The notes beneath the pieces are model-generated. The model was not told the DNA's origin. It searched no databases and was given only the letters and a program-made list of their open reading frames with translations. Below are positions 7,399 to 16,449 of a stretch of 64,000 nucleotides of DNA, piece by piece (within the stretch, counting starts at the first letter, position 1; every line of letters starts with the position of its first letter). Location of the stretch: contig NZ_KB849764.1 in NCBI RefSeq assembly GCF_000369005.1, forward strand, positions 563,086-627,085, given 5' to 3'. The DNA comes from Acinetobacter beijerinckii CIP 110307 (GTDB lineage: Bacteria; Pseudomonadota; Gammaproteobacteria; Pseudomonadales; Moraxellaceae). The translations under genes and the position numbers were made by a program.

Positions 7399-8357
7399 AA
7401 ATAAAATCATCGCAGGCTGGCGTTGCATTATTAACAATCTTGGTTATGGTTGCTTTAGCGACGATCTTGGCAGCAACCATTGCAAAGCGTCAAACCAATA
7501 CAGCTGAAAACACTGGTTATTTAATGCGCCAGAATCAATCTTTGCTTTATGCGAAAAGCGCAGAAGCCTTTTTTTCTGAATTACTTAATCAAGACAGTGA
7601 TAATGGTAATAGCGTAGATCATTTACAAGAAAATTGGGCAAAACCTATGCCTCCTTTCCCAGTTGAAGATGGTTCAGTATCTGGACGATTAATAGATGAA
7701 AGTGGAAAATTTAACTTAAATAATCTTATTAAAGTTGATGGTAATCAGGTTGATGAATCAGCACGACGTTGGTTCGAAAAACTATTGCAACGTGTCGGTT
7801 TGCCGGCTGAGCTAAGCCAAGCTGTGATTGACTGGCAAGATTCAAATGATGAAACAATGGGCGCAATGGGTGCTGAAAGTAATTACTATCAAGGCTTAGA
7901 TCCTGCTTATTTAACACCAAATACAAAGTTTCATGGTGTTGAGGAGTTAAAGTTGGTAAGGGGCTTTGAGGGGAAAAACTTTGATCTGATCAGGCCTTAT
8001 GTCACAGCATTACCCGAACAAACGAAAATAAATATGAATACTGCTCCAGCATTATTATTAGCCAGTATAGACCCTAAAGTTGATGTTAGGGCTGTAGAAC
8101 AAGAGCTTAAAACTAAGCAAACAAATTTAACTTATTTTAATAATGTTGATGATTTATGGAAATTAAATGCTTTTTCTAGCATTGAAGAGCAGAGTAAAAA
8201 CGATGCAGCAACCTTTTTAGACAGTAAATCCAATTTTTTTGTTGCACAAATTGAGGTTGTCTTAAGCGATCGAAAACGTCAGTTTACTAGCTTAATGATG
8301 AGAAAAGATAAACAAGTTACTGTTTATTCGAGAAGTCTTGCACCATTTAAAGAGTAG
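7395..8357 (+). CDS. gspK: Type II secretion minor pseudopilin GspK
   Basis: GspK is the largest minor pseudopilin and caps the pseudopilus tip. The 320-residue length fits. Its leader ends at QAG|VALLTILVMVAL and lacks the +5 glutamate, as is usual for GspK. The body has the SAM-like helical segments expected (VDESARRWFEKLLQRVGLP ... VIDWQDSND ... PYVTALPEQTKINMNTAP). The aspartates of the metal site region are present. A terminator follows, so the operon ends here. Confidence 0.93.
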   Translation: MKIKSSQAGVALLTILVMVALATILAATIAKRQTNTAENTGYLMRQNQSLLYAKSAEAFFSELLNQDSDNGNSVDHLQENWAKPMPPFPVEDGSVSGRLIDESGKFNLNNLIKVDGNQVDESARRWFEKLLQRVGLPAELSQAVIDWQDSNDETMGAMGAESNYYQGLDPAYLTPNTKFHGVEELKLVRGFEGKNFDLIRPYVTALPEQTKINMNTAPALLLASIDPKVDVRAVEQELKTKQTNLTYFNNVDDLWKLNAFSSIEEQSKNDAATFLDSKSNFFVAQIEVVLSDRKRQFTSLMMRKDKQVTVYSRSLAPFKE

Positions 8358-8417
8358 AGCATATTGGGTTATTGAATTGTGATAAGGTTTAAAATCAATC
8401 CCAATGCTCGTTTTTTT
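8357..8417 (+). terminator. Long imperfect hairpin terminator after gspK
   Basis: GAGCAT-TTGGG-ATTGA (8357-8375, with bulges) pairs with TCAAT-CCAATGCTC (8395-8409) and is followed by TTTTTTT. It closes the gspHIJK operon. Confidence 0.7.
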
Positions 8418-8461
8418 GCTTTATAATAAAATTTGTTTGCAGATAAAGATTCGCTTGGTGC

Positions 8462-9058
8462 ATGTTAATTCGTAAATTATTTAAGTTTGAAAACGCTCAT
8501 ATTGTACGTAATTGTACATCGGATCGTTGTAAGCGTTCGATTCATGGGCATAGCTATAAAGTTGAATTATTATTAAAAGCGTCAAAGTTAGATCATGGAC
8601 AAATGGTTTATGATTTTGGTCTTTTAAAAGGTGTAATCAAGGAATTATTCGATAGCTTTGATCATGCGATTTGCTTTTGGCAAAAAGATGATGCAGCTTA
8701 TATAGATGCCTGTAAAACTTTTAGTGCACGTTGGATTTCTCTCCCTGTATCTCCTTCGGCAGAACAATTTTCTCGTATTTTTTTCTATTTAGCTCAACAA
8801 GTACTGAATTCGACCACCACTCAGAATGGTGAGGGGGATGTTGAAGTGTATTCTGTAATTGTTCATGAAACTGACACTGGCTACGCTCAGAGTTTTCAAG
8901 AAGATATTGCGAATGAGCAAATGGGATTATTGACTCTAGATCAAATTGAATTTTCAGAACAAGTGCAACTTGAATGGAGTGATTCAAAAATGTATGAAAA
9001 TCTGAAAAATGGCATCAAATTTCAAAACCCAAATGTAGAGCTTCAGGTAGATATTTAA
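8462..9058 (+). CDS. queD: 6-carboxytetrahydropterin synthase / 6-pyruvoyltetrahydropterin synthase family (QueD-like)
   Basis: The family converts 7,8-dihydroneopterin triphosphate to 6-carboxytetrahydropterin for queuosine. Zinc ligands are visible: His13 in FENAHIV, and His28 and His30 in IHGHSY. Cys23 (DRCKRSIHGH) is at the usual catalytic place, and FDHAICFW holds the later catalytic histidine. At 198 residues it is longer than the roughly 120-residue E. coli QueD. The extra length sits in the central insertion and the C-terminal tail after VHETDTGYA. No other queuosine gene is adjacent, so the substrate is inferred from the family. Confidence 0.82.
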   Translation: MLIRKLFKFENAHIVRNCTSDRCKRSIHGHSYKVELLLKASKLDHGQMVYDFGLLKGVIKELFDSFDHAICFWQKDDAAYIDACKTFSARWISLPVSPSAEQFSRIFFYLAQQVLNSTTTQNGEGDVEVYSVIVHETDTGYAQSFQEDIANEQMGLLTLDQIEFSEQVQLEWSDSKMYENLKNGIKFQNPNVELQVDI

Positions 9059-9100
9059 GTAAAACTTAATTAGATCTACACAATAATGCAAGGAATGTTA

Positions 9101-9814
9101 ATGCAATTTACTGAACAGCAGCAGGAAAAATTAAACAAAGTTCAGCTAGATGAGTCTTGGAAAATTTCATTATCAGACTTTTTGCTTAGTTCGAAAATGG
9201 ATAATTTGCGAGAATTTTTACAGCAAGAAATTCTGGCTCAAAAAATAGTTTATCCGCCAAGTAAGCAAATTTTCAATGCTTTAAATACAACACCACTGCA
9301 AAACGTAAAAGTCGTGATTTTAGGGCAAGACCCTTATCATGGCCCTAATCAAGCAAATGGGTTAAGTTTTTCAGTTCAAAGAGGGGTTGCATTACCACCA
9401 TCTTTGCGTAATATTTTTCATGAGCTACATAACGATTTAGCTGTACCCATCTCTCGGCATGGTGATTTGAGTAAATGGGCTGGGCAAGGTGTATTATTAT
9501 TAAATAGTGTGTTGACTGTGGAAGCGGGTCAGCCAACTTCTCATCAAAAACAGGGGTGGGAAGACTTCACTGATGCGGTTATCGATGTACTGAATGATCA
9601 ACGAGAGCACATCGTATTTATTTTATGGGGTGCTTATGCGCAACGTAAAGGACAAAGAATTGACCGAAATAAACATCTTGTTTTGACTGCTGCTCATCCA
9701 TCTCCTTTAGCGGCAAACCGAGGTGGTTTTTTTGGTTGTAAAGTATTTTCTAAAACTAATCATTATTTGAAACAACATGGCATTGAGCCTATAGACTGGC
9801 AATTGGACGCATAA
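9101..9814 (+). CDS. ung: Uracil-DNA glycosylase
   Basis: Ung excises uracil from DNA at the start of base-excision repair. Counting from ATG 9101 (237 residues) the water-activating loop GQDPYHGPNQANGLSF places Asp77 and His80, and HPSPLAANRGGFFG holds the later catalytic histidine loop. ATG 9101 is preferred to ATG 9086 because AGGA at 9091-9094 lies six bases before it and would fall inside the gene otherwise. The stop overlaps the next start by one base. Confidence 0.96.
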   Translation: MQFTEQQQEKLNKVQLDESWKISLSDFLLSSKMDNLREFLQQEILAQKIVYPPSKQIFNALNTTPLQNVKVVILGQDPYHGPNQANGLSFSVQRGVALPPSLRNIFHELHNDLAVPISRHGDLSKWAGQGVLLLNSVLTVEAGQPTSHQKQGWEDFTDAVIDVLNDQREHIVFILWGAYAQRKGQRIDRNKHLVLTAAHPSPLAANRGGFFGCKVFSKTNHYLKQHGIEPIDWQLDA

Positions 9815-10935
9815 TGACTTCTCCTGACTTAAATAGCTATCATCCAGATTTGATTGTTGAGCATGCAAAAAATGGTTGGCGTATTGTTCGCTTAAATCGA
9901 CCAAAATCATTGCATGCACTTGATGAATCAATCGTTAGTGCATTATTGAAAGTATTTGAAAATTTTCATGAAGATGATGCTGTTAAAGCGATTTGGTTTG
10001 ACTCAACAACACCGAAAGCTTTTTGTGCTGGTGGAGATGTTCGTAAACTTCGTCAATTGGTTATTAATAATGAAGTTGAAACTGCAAATAAATTTTTTGA
10101 GCAAGAATATGCTCTAGATTTGTTACTTCATAATTATGCTAAACCGATTGTGGTTTGGGGTGAAGGCTATGTTATGGGCGGCGGGCTTGGGCTATTTATG
10201 GCTGCACCATTCCGTTTAGTTACACCATATTCTCGCTTGGCGATGCCTGAAATTAATATTGGTCTGTATCCTGATGTTGGTGGAAGTCGCTTCCTTGCAG
10301 ATCGTGGACAGATTGGTTTGTTTACGGGTTTAACGGGTTCAATTATGACCTCAGCAGGTGCATTTAGCATCGGTTGGGCAACACATATTTGTGAAGCACA
10401 AAGAGATAATGTTTTGCAAAAAGTACTAAGTGTTGACTGGAATCATTACCCAGCAGGTGCTTTTCGCGCAATTGATGACACATTAAATAGTTTGCATCGT
10501 CCTGTTGCATCTGGTCCACTGCAAAACTCAATCGATGTCATCCATAGTGTTTGTCGTGGTCAGAACTTTGAATATGATTATCAAGCGATTATTGGTTTGA
10601 GCGAAGCGAGTAGTGACTGGTTGCGCCAAGCAAGTGAGAACTTACAAAAAGGTTCGCCAAGTACTGCTGCAATTACATGGCTGCTATGGCAATGGGGTAA
10701 GCAGGGACATGCTTGGGATGAGGTTTTTGCTTTAGAATCACAAATTTCTGACTGGAAGATTCGTCACCCTGACTTTGTTGAGGGTGTACGCGCGCGTTTA
10801 GTTGATAAAGACTTATCTCCAGAATGGAAAGCTGCTGAAAAAATCACATTAAAAGATATTTTGTCAGACTGTGCTCCAGTGACAACGATTGATAGTTGGA
10901 ATGCATTATTAAGACAGTACGGTGTTATCGTCTAA
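9814..10935 (+). CDS. Enoyl-CoA hydratase/isomerase family protein, 3-hydroxyisobutyryl-CoA hydrolase-like
   Basis: The 373-residue protein has the crotonase fold with the long C-terminal ECH_2-type domain of 3-hydroxyisobutyryl-CoA hydrolases (valine breakdown). The oxyanion-hole segments are KAFCAGGDVRKL near residue 68 and EGYVMGGGLGLFMAA near residue 118. The hydrolase signature MPEINIGLYPDVGGS near residue 148 contains the catalytic Glu and Asp. It starts within the ung stop (TAATG) and ends 6 bp before tadA, an operon of otherwise nucleic-acid enzymes. No valine pathway gene is nearby, so the true acyl-CoA substrate is open. Confidence 0.8.
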   Translation: MTSPDLNSYHPDLIVEHAKNGWRIVRLNRPKSLHALDESIVSALLKVFENFHEDDAVKAIWFDSTTPKAFCAGGDVRKLRQLVINNEVETANKFFEQEYALDLLLHNYAKPIVVWGEGYVMGGGLGLFMAAPFRLVTPYSRLAMPEINIGLYPDVGGSRFLADRGQIGLFTGLTGSIMTSAGAFSIGWATHICEAQRDNVLQKVLSVDWNHYPAGAFRAIDDTLNSLHRPVASGPLQNSIDVIHSVCRGQNFEYDYQAIIGLSEASSDWLRQASENLQKGSPSTAAITWLLWQWGKQGHAWDEVFALESQISDWKIRHPDFVEGVRARLVDKDLSPEWKAAEKITLKDILSDCAPVTTIDSWNALLRQYGVIV

Positions 10936-10941
10936 TTAGCT

Positions 10942-11451
10942 ATGAGTTTAACGATCATAAATGATGAGTATTGGATGCAGCTTGCTTACGAGCAGGCTGC
11001 AATAGCTGCATCCAAAGGCGAGATTCCTGTCGGAGCGGTTATTGTCAGTAATGGTGAGGTGATTGGAGCAGGATACAATGCTCCAATTCAACTTTCTGAT
11101 CCAACTGCACACGCAGAAATTCAAGCACTGCGATCTGCTTGCCAGTCGTTAAATAACTACCGCCTGCCTGATGATGCAGTGCTTTATGTAACTTTAGAAC
11201 CTTGTACAATGTGTGTGGGGGCGTTAATTCATGCACGTATACAAAAAGTGGTTTTTGCGACAACCGAACCCAAGGCTGGTTCACTTGTTAGTGCGCGTCA
11301 ATTGCTAGATAATGGATATTACAATCATAAATTTCATTTTGAACAAGGCTGTATGCAGGAACAATGTTCCGCGCAATTAAGTGATTTTTTCAAAAAAAGA
11401 AGAAATGAAAAGAAGCAAATCCGTTCGTCAAAAACGTCCTTAAATGACTAA
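10942..11451 (+). CDS. tadA: tRNA-specific adenosine deaminase
   Basis: TadA converts adenosine 34 of tRNA-Arg(ACG) to inosine. The zinc site is complete: His57 and catalytic Glu59 in AHAEIQAL, Cys88 and Cys91 in PCTMC. The 169-residue length fits. The C-terminus is a lysine/arginine-rich tail (FKKRRNEKKQIRSSK) as in other TadA proteins, presumably for tRNA contact. It lies 6 bp after the acyl-CoA enzyme gene. Confidence 0.95.
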   Translation: MSLTIINDEYWMQLAYEQAAIAASKGEIPVGAVIVSNGEVIGAGYNAPIQLSDPTAHAEIQALRSACQSLNNYRLPDDAVLYVTLEPCTMCVGALIHARIQKVVFATTEPKAGSLVSARQLLDNGYYNHKFHFEQGCMQEQCSAQLSDFFKKRRNEKKQIRSSKTSLND

Positions 11452-11517
11452 AAAGCTCGAAATAATTATGGCAAACTTGGCCTCCAATGATTTTGGGTCA
11501 AATAAAAAGGCAAAGTT

Positions 11518-11958
11518 ATGCGTAATGCAATCACCGTAAAAAAAGAATTCCGCGCACCAATCGCTGAGGTTTTTGAGTTGTTATCAAAACATGCAACTTA
11601 TAATCAGGCATTTGCTCCTTTGCAAGTTGTACGTGTAAAGGATTCTGCTGACCCGCAGCGTCCTGATGGAATTGGTTCTGTGCGTCGTATGGGTTTTGGT
11701 CCAATCAAACCACTTCAAGAAGAAATCACATTTTTGGACGAAAATAAGCGTATTGAATATAAGCTAATTAATAATCCTTTAGTTAAACATCATTTGGGTC
11801 AGATTGATTTTAAAGAAATCACGCCTTTTATTACTTTGGTGACTTATAAGATTGAATTTACAGCAAAGGCGCCCTTTGTGAGTAAATTAGTTCTTGCACA
11901 ACTCAAAGCAGCGATTACACTAGGTTTCTCAAAATTAGCAAAATCAGTTTCTTCATAA
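11518..11958 (+). CDS. SRPBCC (START-like) family protein
   Basis: The 146-residue chain has the layout of polyketide cyclase/dehydratase-like SRPBCC proteins: an N-terminal strand-helix (RAPIAEVFELLSKHATYNQ), a central sheet (GIGSVRRMGFGP ... RIEYKLINNPLVKHHLGQIDFK), and a long C-terminal helix. These small proteins bind hydrophobic ligands; the ligand here is unknown. AAGG lies before ATG 11518. It precedes cmk by 3 bp and is likely cotranscribed with it. No catalytic residues can be claimed. Confidence 0.75.
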   Translation: MRNAITVKKEFRAPIAEVFELLSKHATYNQAFAPLQVVRVKDSADPQRPDGIGSVRRMGFGPIKPLQEEITFLDENKRIEYKLINNPLVKHHLGQIDFKEITPFITLVTYKIEFTAKAPFVSKLVLAQLKAAITLGFSKLAKSVSS

Positions 11959-11961
11959 GAG

Positions 11962-12648
11962 ATGGGAATGACAGTTCATATTATTACGATAGATGGTCCG
12001 AGCGGCTCTGGAAAAGGAACCTTGGCTGCAAAAATTGCAGCACATTATCATTTTAATTTATTAGATTCTGGGGCGTTATATCGTTTACTTGGACTGTCAT
12101 TATTTCAGCATGGCTTACTTGATCAAATTGATGCAAATTTAGATCAGTGTGTAGAGTACGCGACCCATTTGGATATTGAGTTTAAGACTACTGAAAGTGC
12201 GACATTGATATTTCTTGAAGGCGTAGATGTCACTAATACCATTCGAACAGAACAAGTGGGTGAGTATGCGTCTAAAGTTGCAACTGTCCATGAATTAAGA
12301 AAAGCATTGTTTGAGCGTCAGCGCGCATTTATTCAACCACCTGGATTGGTTGCGGATGGCCGTGACATGGCGACATCAATTTTTCCGGAAGCCCAAGCCA
12401 AAATTTATCTTACTGCTTCTGCTGAGTCTCGTGCTGAGCGTCGTGTAAAACAGTTGCAGGGTATGGGTCTTGATGCTAAAATAAGCGACATTTTATCTAA
12501 CATAGAAGCTAGAGATAGGAGAGATATGGAGCGTAAAGTTGCTCCACTCAAGCCTGCTGAAGACGCATATATCATTGATAGTTCTACAATAGGCATCAAT
12601 GAAGTGTTTCAGTTAATGGTTGACTATATCAATAGCCGTATAAAATAG
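11962..12648 (+). CDS. cmk: Cytidylate kinase
   Basis: Cmk phosphorylates CMP and dCMP to the diphosphates. The P-loop GPSGSGKGT (residues 12-20), the CMP-site segment LLDSGALYR, the DGRDMAT motif near residue 132 and RAERRVKQL near residue 154 are all present in a protein of normal length (228). ATG 11968 is an alternative start two codons in. The order cmk-rpsA-ihfB is conserved in gamma-proteobacteria. Confidence 0.96.
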   Translation: MGMTVHIITIDGPSGSGKGTLAAKIAAHYHFNLLDSGALYRLLGLSLFQHGLLDQIDANLDQCVEYATHLDIEFKTTESATLIFLEGVDVTNTIRTEQVGEYASKVATVHELRKALFERQRAFIQPPGLVADGRDMATSIFPEAQAKIYLTASAESRAERRVKQLQGMGLDAKISDILSNIEARDRRDMERKVAPLKPAEDAYIIDSSTIGINEVFQLMVDYINSRIK

Positions 12649-12720
12649 ATACACAATTTTTTATCAGTTGAAGCATTGCTTGATCAGATTTTTTGGACAA
12701 TGTAACAACTTAACTAAACC

Positions 12721-12741
12721 GGCCTTGTCTGATCCAAGACC
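12721..12741 (+). promoter_or_regulatory. Inverted repeat in the rpsA leader
   Basis: GGCCTTG (12721-12727) and CAAGACC (12735-12741) can pair with one mismatch around a seven-base loop, about 20 bases before the rpsA start. Ribosomal protein S1 represses its own translation through leader structure in E. coli. Whether this hairpin does so here is inference. Confidence 0.35.
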
Positions 12742-12762
12742 GCGGACTTTATCAGGTATATC

Positions 12763-14445
12763 ATGACCGAATCTTTTGCAGCCCTCTTTGAAGAAAGTGA
12801 ATTAAACCTCAACGTTGAAAAGGGTGCAGTCATCCAAGGTACTGTTGTTAGTATCGATTCTGACTGGGTTACTGTTGACACTGGCCTTAAATCTGAAGGC
12901 GTAGTTGACCGTGCTGAATTTTTAAATGAACAACGTGAACTTGAAGTTCAAGTTGGCGATACTGTTGACGTAGTTGTTGAAGCGCTTGACAACGGTATGG
13001 GTCAAACAGTTTTATCACGTGAAAAAGCGAAGCGTGCTGAAACTTGGACTAAACTTGAGAAAATCTTTGAAGACGGCGAAATCGTTACTGGTGTTATCTC
13101 TGGTAAGGTTAAAGGCGGTTTCACTGTTGACATCGGTCCTGTACGTGCATTCTTACCAGGTTCTTTAGTTGACACTCGTCCTATCCGTGATACAACTCAC
13201 CTTGAAGGTAAAGAGTTAGAGTTCAAAGTAATCAAACTTGATGCTAAACGTAACAACGTTGTTGTATCTCGTCGTGCAGTTATGGAAGCTGAATCTTCAG
13301 CTGACCGTGAAGCGTTACTTGCTCAACTTGAAGAAGGTCAAACAGTTACAGGTACTATCAAAAACCTTACTGATTACGGCGCGTTCGTTGATCTTGGCGG
13401 TATTGATGGTCTTCTACATATCACAGATATGGCTTGGAAGCGTATCAAGCATCCTTCAGAAGTTGTTGAAGTTGGTCAAGAAGTTACAGTTAAAGTACTT
13501 AAGTTTGACCGCGAGCGTAACCGCGTATCTTTAGGTCTTAAGCAATTAGGCGAAGATCCATGGTTAGCGATCATGAACCGTTACCCTAAAGGTTCAATCG
13601 TTAAAGCACGTGTAACTAACTTAACTGATTACGGTTGCTTTGCTGAAATCGCTGAAGGCGTTGAAGGCTTAGTACACGTTTCAGAAATGGACCACACGAA
13701 CAAAAACATCCACCCATCTAAAGTTGTACAGATTGGTGATGAAGTTGATGTTATGGTTCTTGAAGTTGATGAAGAACGTCGTCGTATTTCATTGGGTATC
13801 AAACAAACTCGTGCTAACCCATGGGAAGAGTTTGCTAAAGCAAATGAAAAAGGCGAAAAAGTTTCTGGTACGATCAAATCAATCACTGATTTCGGTATCT
13901 TCATCGGTTTGTCTGGTGGAATCGATGGTCTAGTACACTTGTCTGATATTTCTTGGAACGAACAAGGCGAAGAAGCTATTCGTCGTTACAAGAAAGGCGA
14001 TACAGTTGAAGCAGTTATCTTATCTGTAGATGCTGAAGGTAACCGTATCAGCCTTGGTATCAAGCAATTAAACAGCGATCCATTCAATGACTTCTTGGCT
14101 GCGAATGAGCGTGGTGCTTTAGTTAAAGGTACTGTAACTGCTGTTGATGCTAAAGGTGCTACAGTTAAATTAGCTGATGACATCGAAGCTACTCTTAAAG
14201 CTTCTGAAATCAACCGTGATCGCGTTGAAGATGCAACTAAGTTCTTAGAAGTTGGTCAAGAAGTTGAAGCGAAGATCATCAATGTTGATCGTAAATCTCG
14301 CTCTATCAACTTGTCTATCAAAGCGAAAGACGAAGCTGAAGAGAAAGAAGCTGTGAACACTGTTCGTCAAGCTGCTGCAACTCAACCAGCAGACAGCAAT
14401 GGTCCTAAGACTATTGGTGACTTAATTAAAGCTCAAATGAAGTAA
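12763..14445 (+). CDS. rpsA: 30S ribosomal protein S1
   Basis: S1 binds mRNA and helps initiation on the 30S subunit. The 560-residue protein has six S1 OB domains. Repeated signatures are seen as [71 protein letters not shown], and a divergent last repeat ([15 protein letters not shown]). Codon use is strongly biased to a few codons, as expected for a very highly expressed gene. Two hairpins follow the stop. The upstream gene is cmk, the usual neighbour. Confidence 0.98.
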   Translation: MTESFAALFEESELNLNVEKGAVIQGTVVSIDSDWVTVDTGLKSEGVVDRAEFLNEQRELEVQVGDTVDVVVEALDNGMGQTVLSREKAKRAETWTKLEKIFEDGEIVTGVISGKVKGGFTVDIGPVRAFLPGSLVDTRPIRDTTHLEGKELEFKVIKLDAKRNNVVVSRRAVMEAESSADREALLAQLEEGQTVTGTIKNLTDYGAFVDLGGIDGLLHITDMAWKRIKHPSEVVEVGQEVTVKVLKFDRERNRVSLGLKQLGEDPWLAIMNRYPKGSIVKARVTNLTDYGCFAEIAEGVEGLVHVSEMDHTNKNIHPSKVVQIGDEVDVMVLEVDEERRRISLGIKQTRANPWEEFAKANEKGEKVSGTIKSITDFGIFIGLSGGIDGLVHLSDISWNEQGEEAIRRYKKGDTVEAVILSVDAEGNRISLGIKQLNSDPFNDFLAANERGALVKGTVTAVDAKGATVKLADDIEATLKASEINRDRVEDATKFLEVGQEVEAKIINVDRKSRSINLSIKAKDEAEEKEAVNTVRQAAATQPADSNGPKTIGDLIKAQMK

Positions 14446-14454
14446 TTTGTTAAA

Positions 14455-14488
14455 AGGTACGTTTCTTGTAACAGATACGTGCTTTTTT
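14455..14488 (+). terminator. Terminator after rpsA
   Basis: GTACGTTTCT pairs with AGATACGTGC (one internal mismatch) around a TGTAAC loop and is followed by TTTTTT. It ends the rpsA transcript 10 bp past the stop. Confidence 0.7.
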
Positions 14489-14503
14489 ATACAAAAATAC
14501 TGT

Positions 14504-14541
14504 AAACGGTAGCGTAGTATTGATGTACTGCGCTACCGTTT
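14504..14541. terminator. Second hairpin between rpsA and ihfB
   Basis: A perfect 11-bp stem, AAACGGTAGCG (14504-14514) with CGCTACCGTTT (14531-14541), encloses a 16-base loop in which TAGTA and TACT can extend the stem. It is the most stable hairpin in this stretch. The A-rich and T-rich flanks are short, so it may be a back-up terminator or an mRNA-stabilising 3' structure. Confidence 0.6.
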
Positions 14542-14603
14542 TGTATTTAAACAGGTTATTATTAAAAACATTGAAAAGTAGCAATAATTAAATGAGGTCA
14601 TCA

Positions 14604-14906
14604 ATGACTACTGAAGCACTTAATAAATCTGATTTAATTGAACGGATTGCACTTAAAAACCCACACTTAGCTGAGCCTTTAGTTGAGGATGCAGTTAAGA
14701 TTATGATTGATCAAATGATCGAAGCACTTTCAAGTGGTGATCGTATTGAAATTCGTGGTTTTGGCAGTTTCGCTTTGCATCACCGTGAGCCTCGTTTAGG
14801 TCGTAATCCTAAAACAGGAAAATCTGTTGATGTCGCAGCGAAAGCGGTACCACATTTTAAACCTGGTAAAGCACTTCGTGATGCGGTAAACGAAACTGCT
14901 CAGTAA
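14604..14906 (+). CDS. ihfB: Integration host factor subunit beta
   Basis: IhfB pairs with IhfA to bend DNA at specific sites. The 100-residue protein has the HU/IHF fold: helices ([14 protein letters not shown]), the [23 protein letters not shown] arm region near residues 48-70 that inserts a proline in the minor groove, and [15 protein letters not shown] at the end. ATG 14604 is chosen because GAGG lies six bases upstream; ATG 14592 would start four codons earlier without a ribosome site. Confidence 0.96.
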   Translation: MTTEALNKSDLIERIALKNPHLAEPLVEDAVKIMIDQMIEALSSGDRIEIRGFGSFALHHREPRLGRNPKTGKSVDVAAKAVPHFKPGKALRDAVNETAQ

Positions 14907-14927
14907 ATTAAAATAGTCGAGGTATTC

Positions 14928-15293
14928 ATGCGTTATATACTAATTGCATTGCTCGTTGCCATTTTTGGTTATTCACTTGCTTTGGTTCTTCAAAATCCAA
15001 CAGAACTTCCAGTAGATTTATTATTTACTCAAGTTCCTGCTATGCGTTTAGGTCTTTTGCTTTTATTGACCTTGGTTCTTGGTATTTTGGTAGGTTTGTT
15101 GCTTGGCGTACAGGTTTTCCGTGTTTTCCAAAATAGTTGGGAAATTAAACGACTTCGTAAAGATATTGATCACCTTCGAAAAGAGCAAATTCAACTTGCA
15201 CAACAAGCTGCCGCAGAAGCTGCTGCCAGTGTAAGACACGAAAAAACAGTGTTGGATATTCAACCTGAGAGTCATACACGGACTCCACTGTAA
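14928..15293 (+). CDS. lapA: LapA-family inner-membrane protein (LPS assembly protein A domain)
   Basis: The 121-residue protein has two hydrophobic segments (residues about 2-20 and 40-65) followed by a basic, coiled-coil-like cytoplasmic tail (EIKRLRKDIDHLRKEQIQLA). This is the layout of LapA/YciS proteins (DUF1049), which act with LapB to control LpxC turnover in E. coli. It lies 22 bp after ihfB, its usual place. LapB, which follows in Enterobacteriaceae, is not here. Confidence 0.82.
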   Translation: MRYILIALLVAIFGYSLALVLQNPTELPVDLLFTQVPAMRLGLLLLLTLVLGILVGLLLGVQVFRVFQNSWEIKRLRKDIDHLRKEQIQLAQQAAAEAAASVRHEKTVLDIQPESHTRTPL

Positions 15294-15344
15294 TCTATAA
15301 TATTTAGAGTGTTATTGAGTTCTTTAAGATCAATAGCACGATAG

Positions 15345-15378
15345 AATAGTCCTTTTATTTAAAGGGCTATTTTTTTTG
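15345..15378. terminator. Bidirectional terminator between lapA and azlD
   Basis: AATAGTCCTTT pairs with AAAGGGCTATT (one G-T) around a TATT loop and is followed by eight T on the plus strand. A weaker hairpin lies just upstream at 15310-15338. The genes converge here. Confidence 0.8.
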
Positions 15379-15380
15379 TC

Positions 15381-15707
15381 TTAAGGAATGCCTAGGTATC
15401 GCAAGCTAGCAGTAATGAGCATCGCTACAAGAATAACGACGATAAGTGAGTATTTTTTCCAAGCAAAAATAATAGCAACTGAAACGCCGATAATTTTACT
15501 TATACCACTAAAATGAGTTTCAGAAAAAAGTGTGTTGAACATGGCTAATGTGAACAAAAGGACACAAGCAGAATCAGCCAGTAGTTGTTTGTGATGCTCT
15601 TTGAATGTCATACGATTGGCTAAATAGAACCCTGAATAACGAATTAGATAAGTGCCAAAAGCAAGTATGACAATTCCAACAAAGATGTAACTCTCACTAT
15701 ATTTCAT
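15381..15707 (-). CDS. azlD: AzlD-family branched-chain amino acid export subunit
   Basis: AzlD is the small membrane partner of AzlC; the pair exports branched-chain or related hydrophobic amino acids. The 108-residue chain has four hydrophobic segments (for example YIFVGIVILAFGTYLIRY and LLADSACVLLFTLAMF). Its first codon overlaps the azlC stop by 4 bp, so the two are coupled. Substrate is inferred from the family, since E. coli YgaZH exports valine. Confidence 0.85.
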   Translation of the reverse strand: MKYSESYIFVGIVILAFGTYLIRYSGFYLANRMTFKEHHKQLLADSACVLLFTLAMFNTLFSETHFSGISKIIGVSVAIIFAWKKYSLIVVILVAMLITASLRYLGIP

Positions 15708-16360
15708 TTTGATTTACCTTTAAATAAGAGACCAAACATTGAAATAAGAACGGGTAAGCCTGTTGGTAATAATGGAATAGATGCTATAGATAGTGTCGTG
15801 CCGATAAACACACGTTTCCGTGTGGTTTTATTTTCAAGCATAGGTAATATCAAAGCGAATAGAATTGCTGGAAAAGCTGCATCAACTCCAAGAACATGAA
15901 TATCTGGAATATTTTTACTTAGAATATAACCAGTCAATACACCAAGAGGCCATAGAATGCAAATACCAAGTCCACACATCCAATAAGCAGATTTCCTTGC
16001 TTGATCGTTTTGTTGGCTTAAGCCGAACATAACGCTTTCATCATTCATAATGTGGCATGCGATAAATCGATAAGCATTTTTTTCGATAAAGCTAGCGACT
16101 GATAAACCAAATGGAAGATGGCGTAAGTTGATCAATATGCCTGTTAATGCTGCAAAAATAGGATTTGCACCTGTTGCTATCATGCCAATAAACGTAAATT
16201 CAGCGGCTCCAGCCAATACAGATAAAGAAAGCAGGATTGGAATCCACAATGGCATATCAAAGCTTGCTGCAACTGAGCCCAGTGAAATTCCTACAATTCC
16301 AGTTGCTAAAGAGATGAGTACAATTGCTTTAATGAGATGATATTGCTCTTTATCTTGCAT
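15704..16360 (-). CDS. azlC: AzlC-family branched-chain amino acid exporter large subunit
   Basis: The 218-residue membrane protein has about seven to eight hydrophobic segments and family segments such as AAEFTFIGMIATGANP and LINLRHLPFGLS near the middle, which are typical of AzlC/YgaZ. It forms an operon with azlD and is divergent from an XRE-cupin regulator. The shared 89-bp gap carries inverted CGAACG sites. Together they look like a self-contained amino-acid export module. Confidence 0.88.
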   Translation of the reverse strand: MQDKEQYHLIKAIVLISLATGIVGISLGSVAASFDMPLWIPILLSLSVLAGAAEFTFIGMIATGANPIFAALTGILINLRHLPFGLSVASFIEKNAYRFIACHIMNDESVMFGLSQQNDQARKSAYWMCGLGICILWPLGVLTGYILSKNIPDIHVLGVDAAFPAILFALILPMLENKTTRKRVFIGTTLSIASIPLLPTGLPVLISMFGLLFKGKSK

Positions 16361-16379
16361 CTTTATTTTATATATAAAA

Positions 16380-16433
16380 CGAACGTACGATATAATAGAT
16401 TAAATTTATACTGTTCGTCAAAGCGAACGTTCG
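16380..16433. promoter_or_regulatory. Candidate operators between azlC and the XRE-cupin regulator
   Basis: A perfect palindrome CGAACGTTCG lies at 16424-16433, a near copy CGAACGTACG at 16380-16389, and a GTTCG half-site at 16413-16417 that forms an inverted repeat with the CGAAC of the palindrome. TATAAT at 16391-16396 could be a -10 for the regulator gene. The pattern of repeated sites in a divergent gap suggests binding by the adjacent regulator. Confidence 0.55.
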
Positions 16434-16449
16434 TTTTTTATGGTGTGAT

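Noticed and set aside
12974..14213. Several open frames on both strands inside rpsA
   Set aside because: They follow from the strong codon bias of rpsA and have no start signals.
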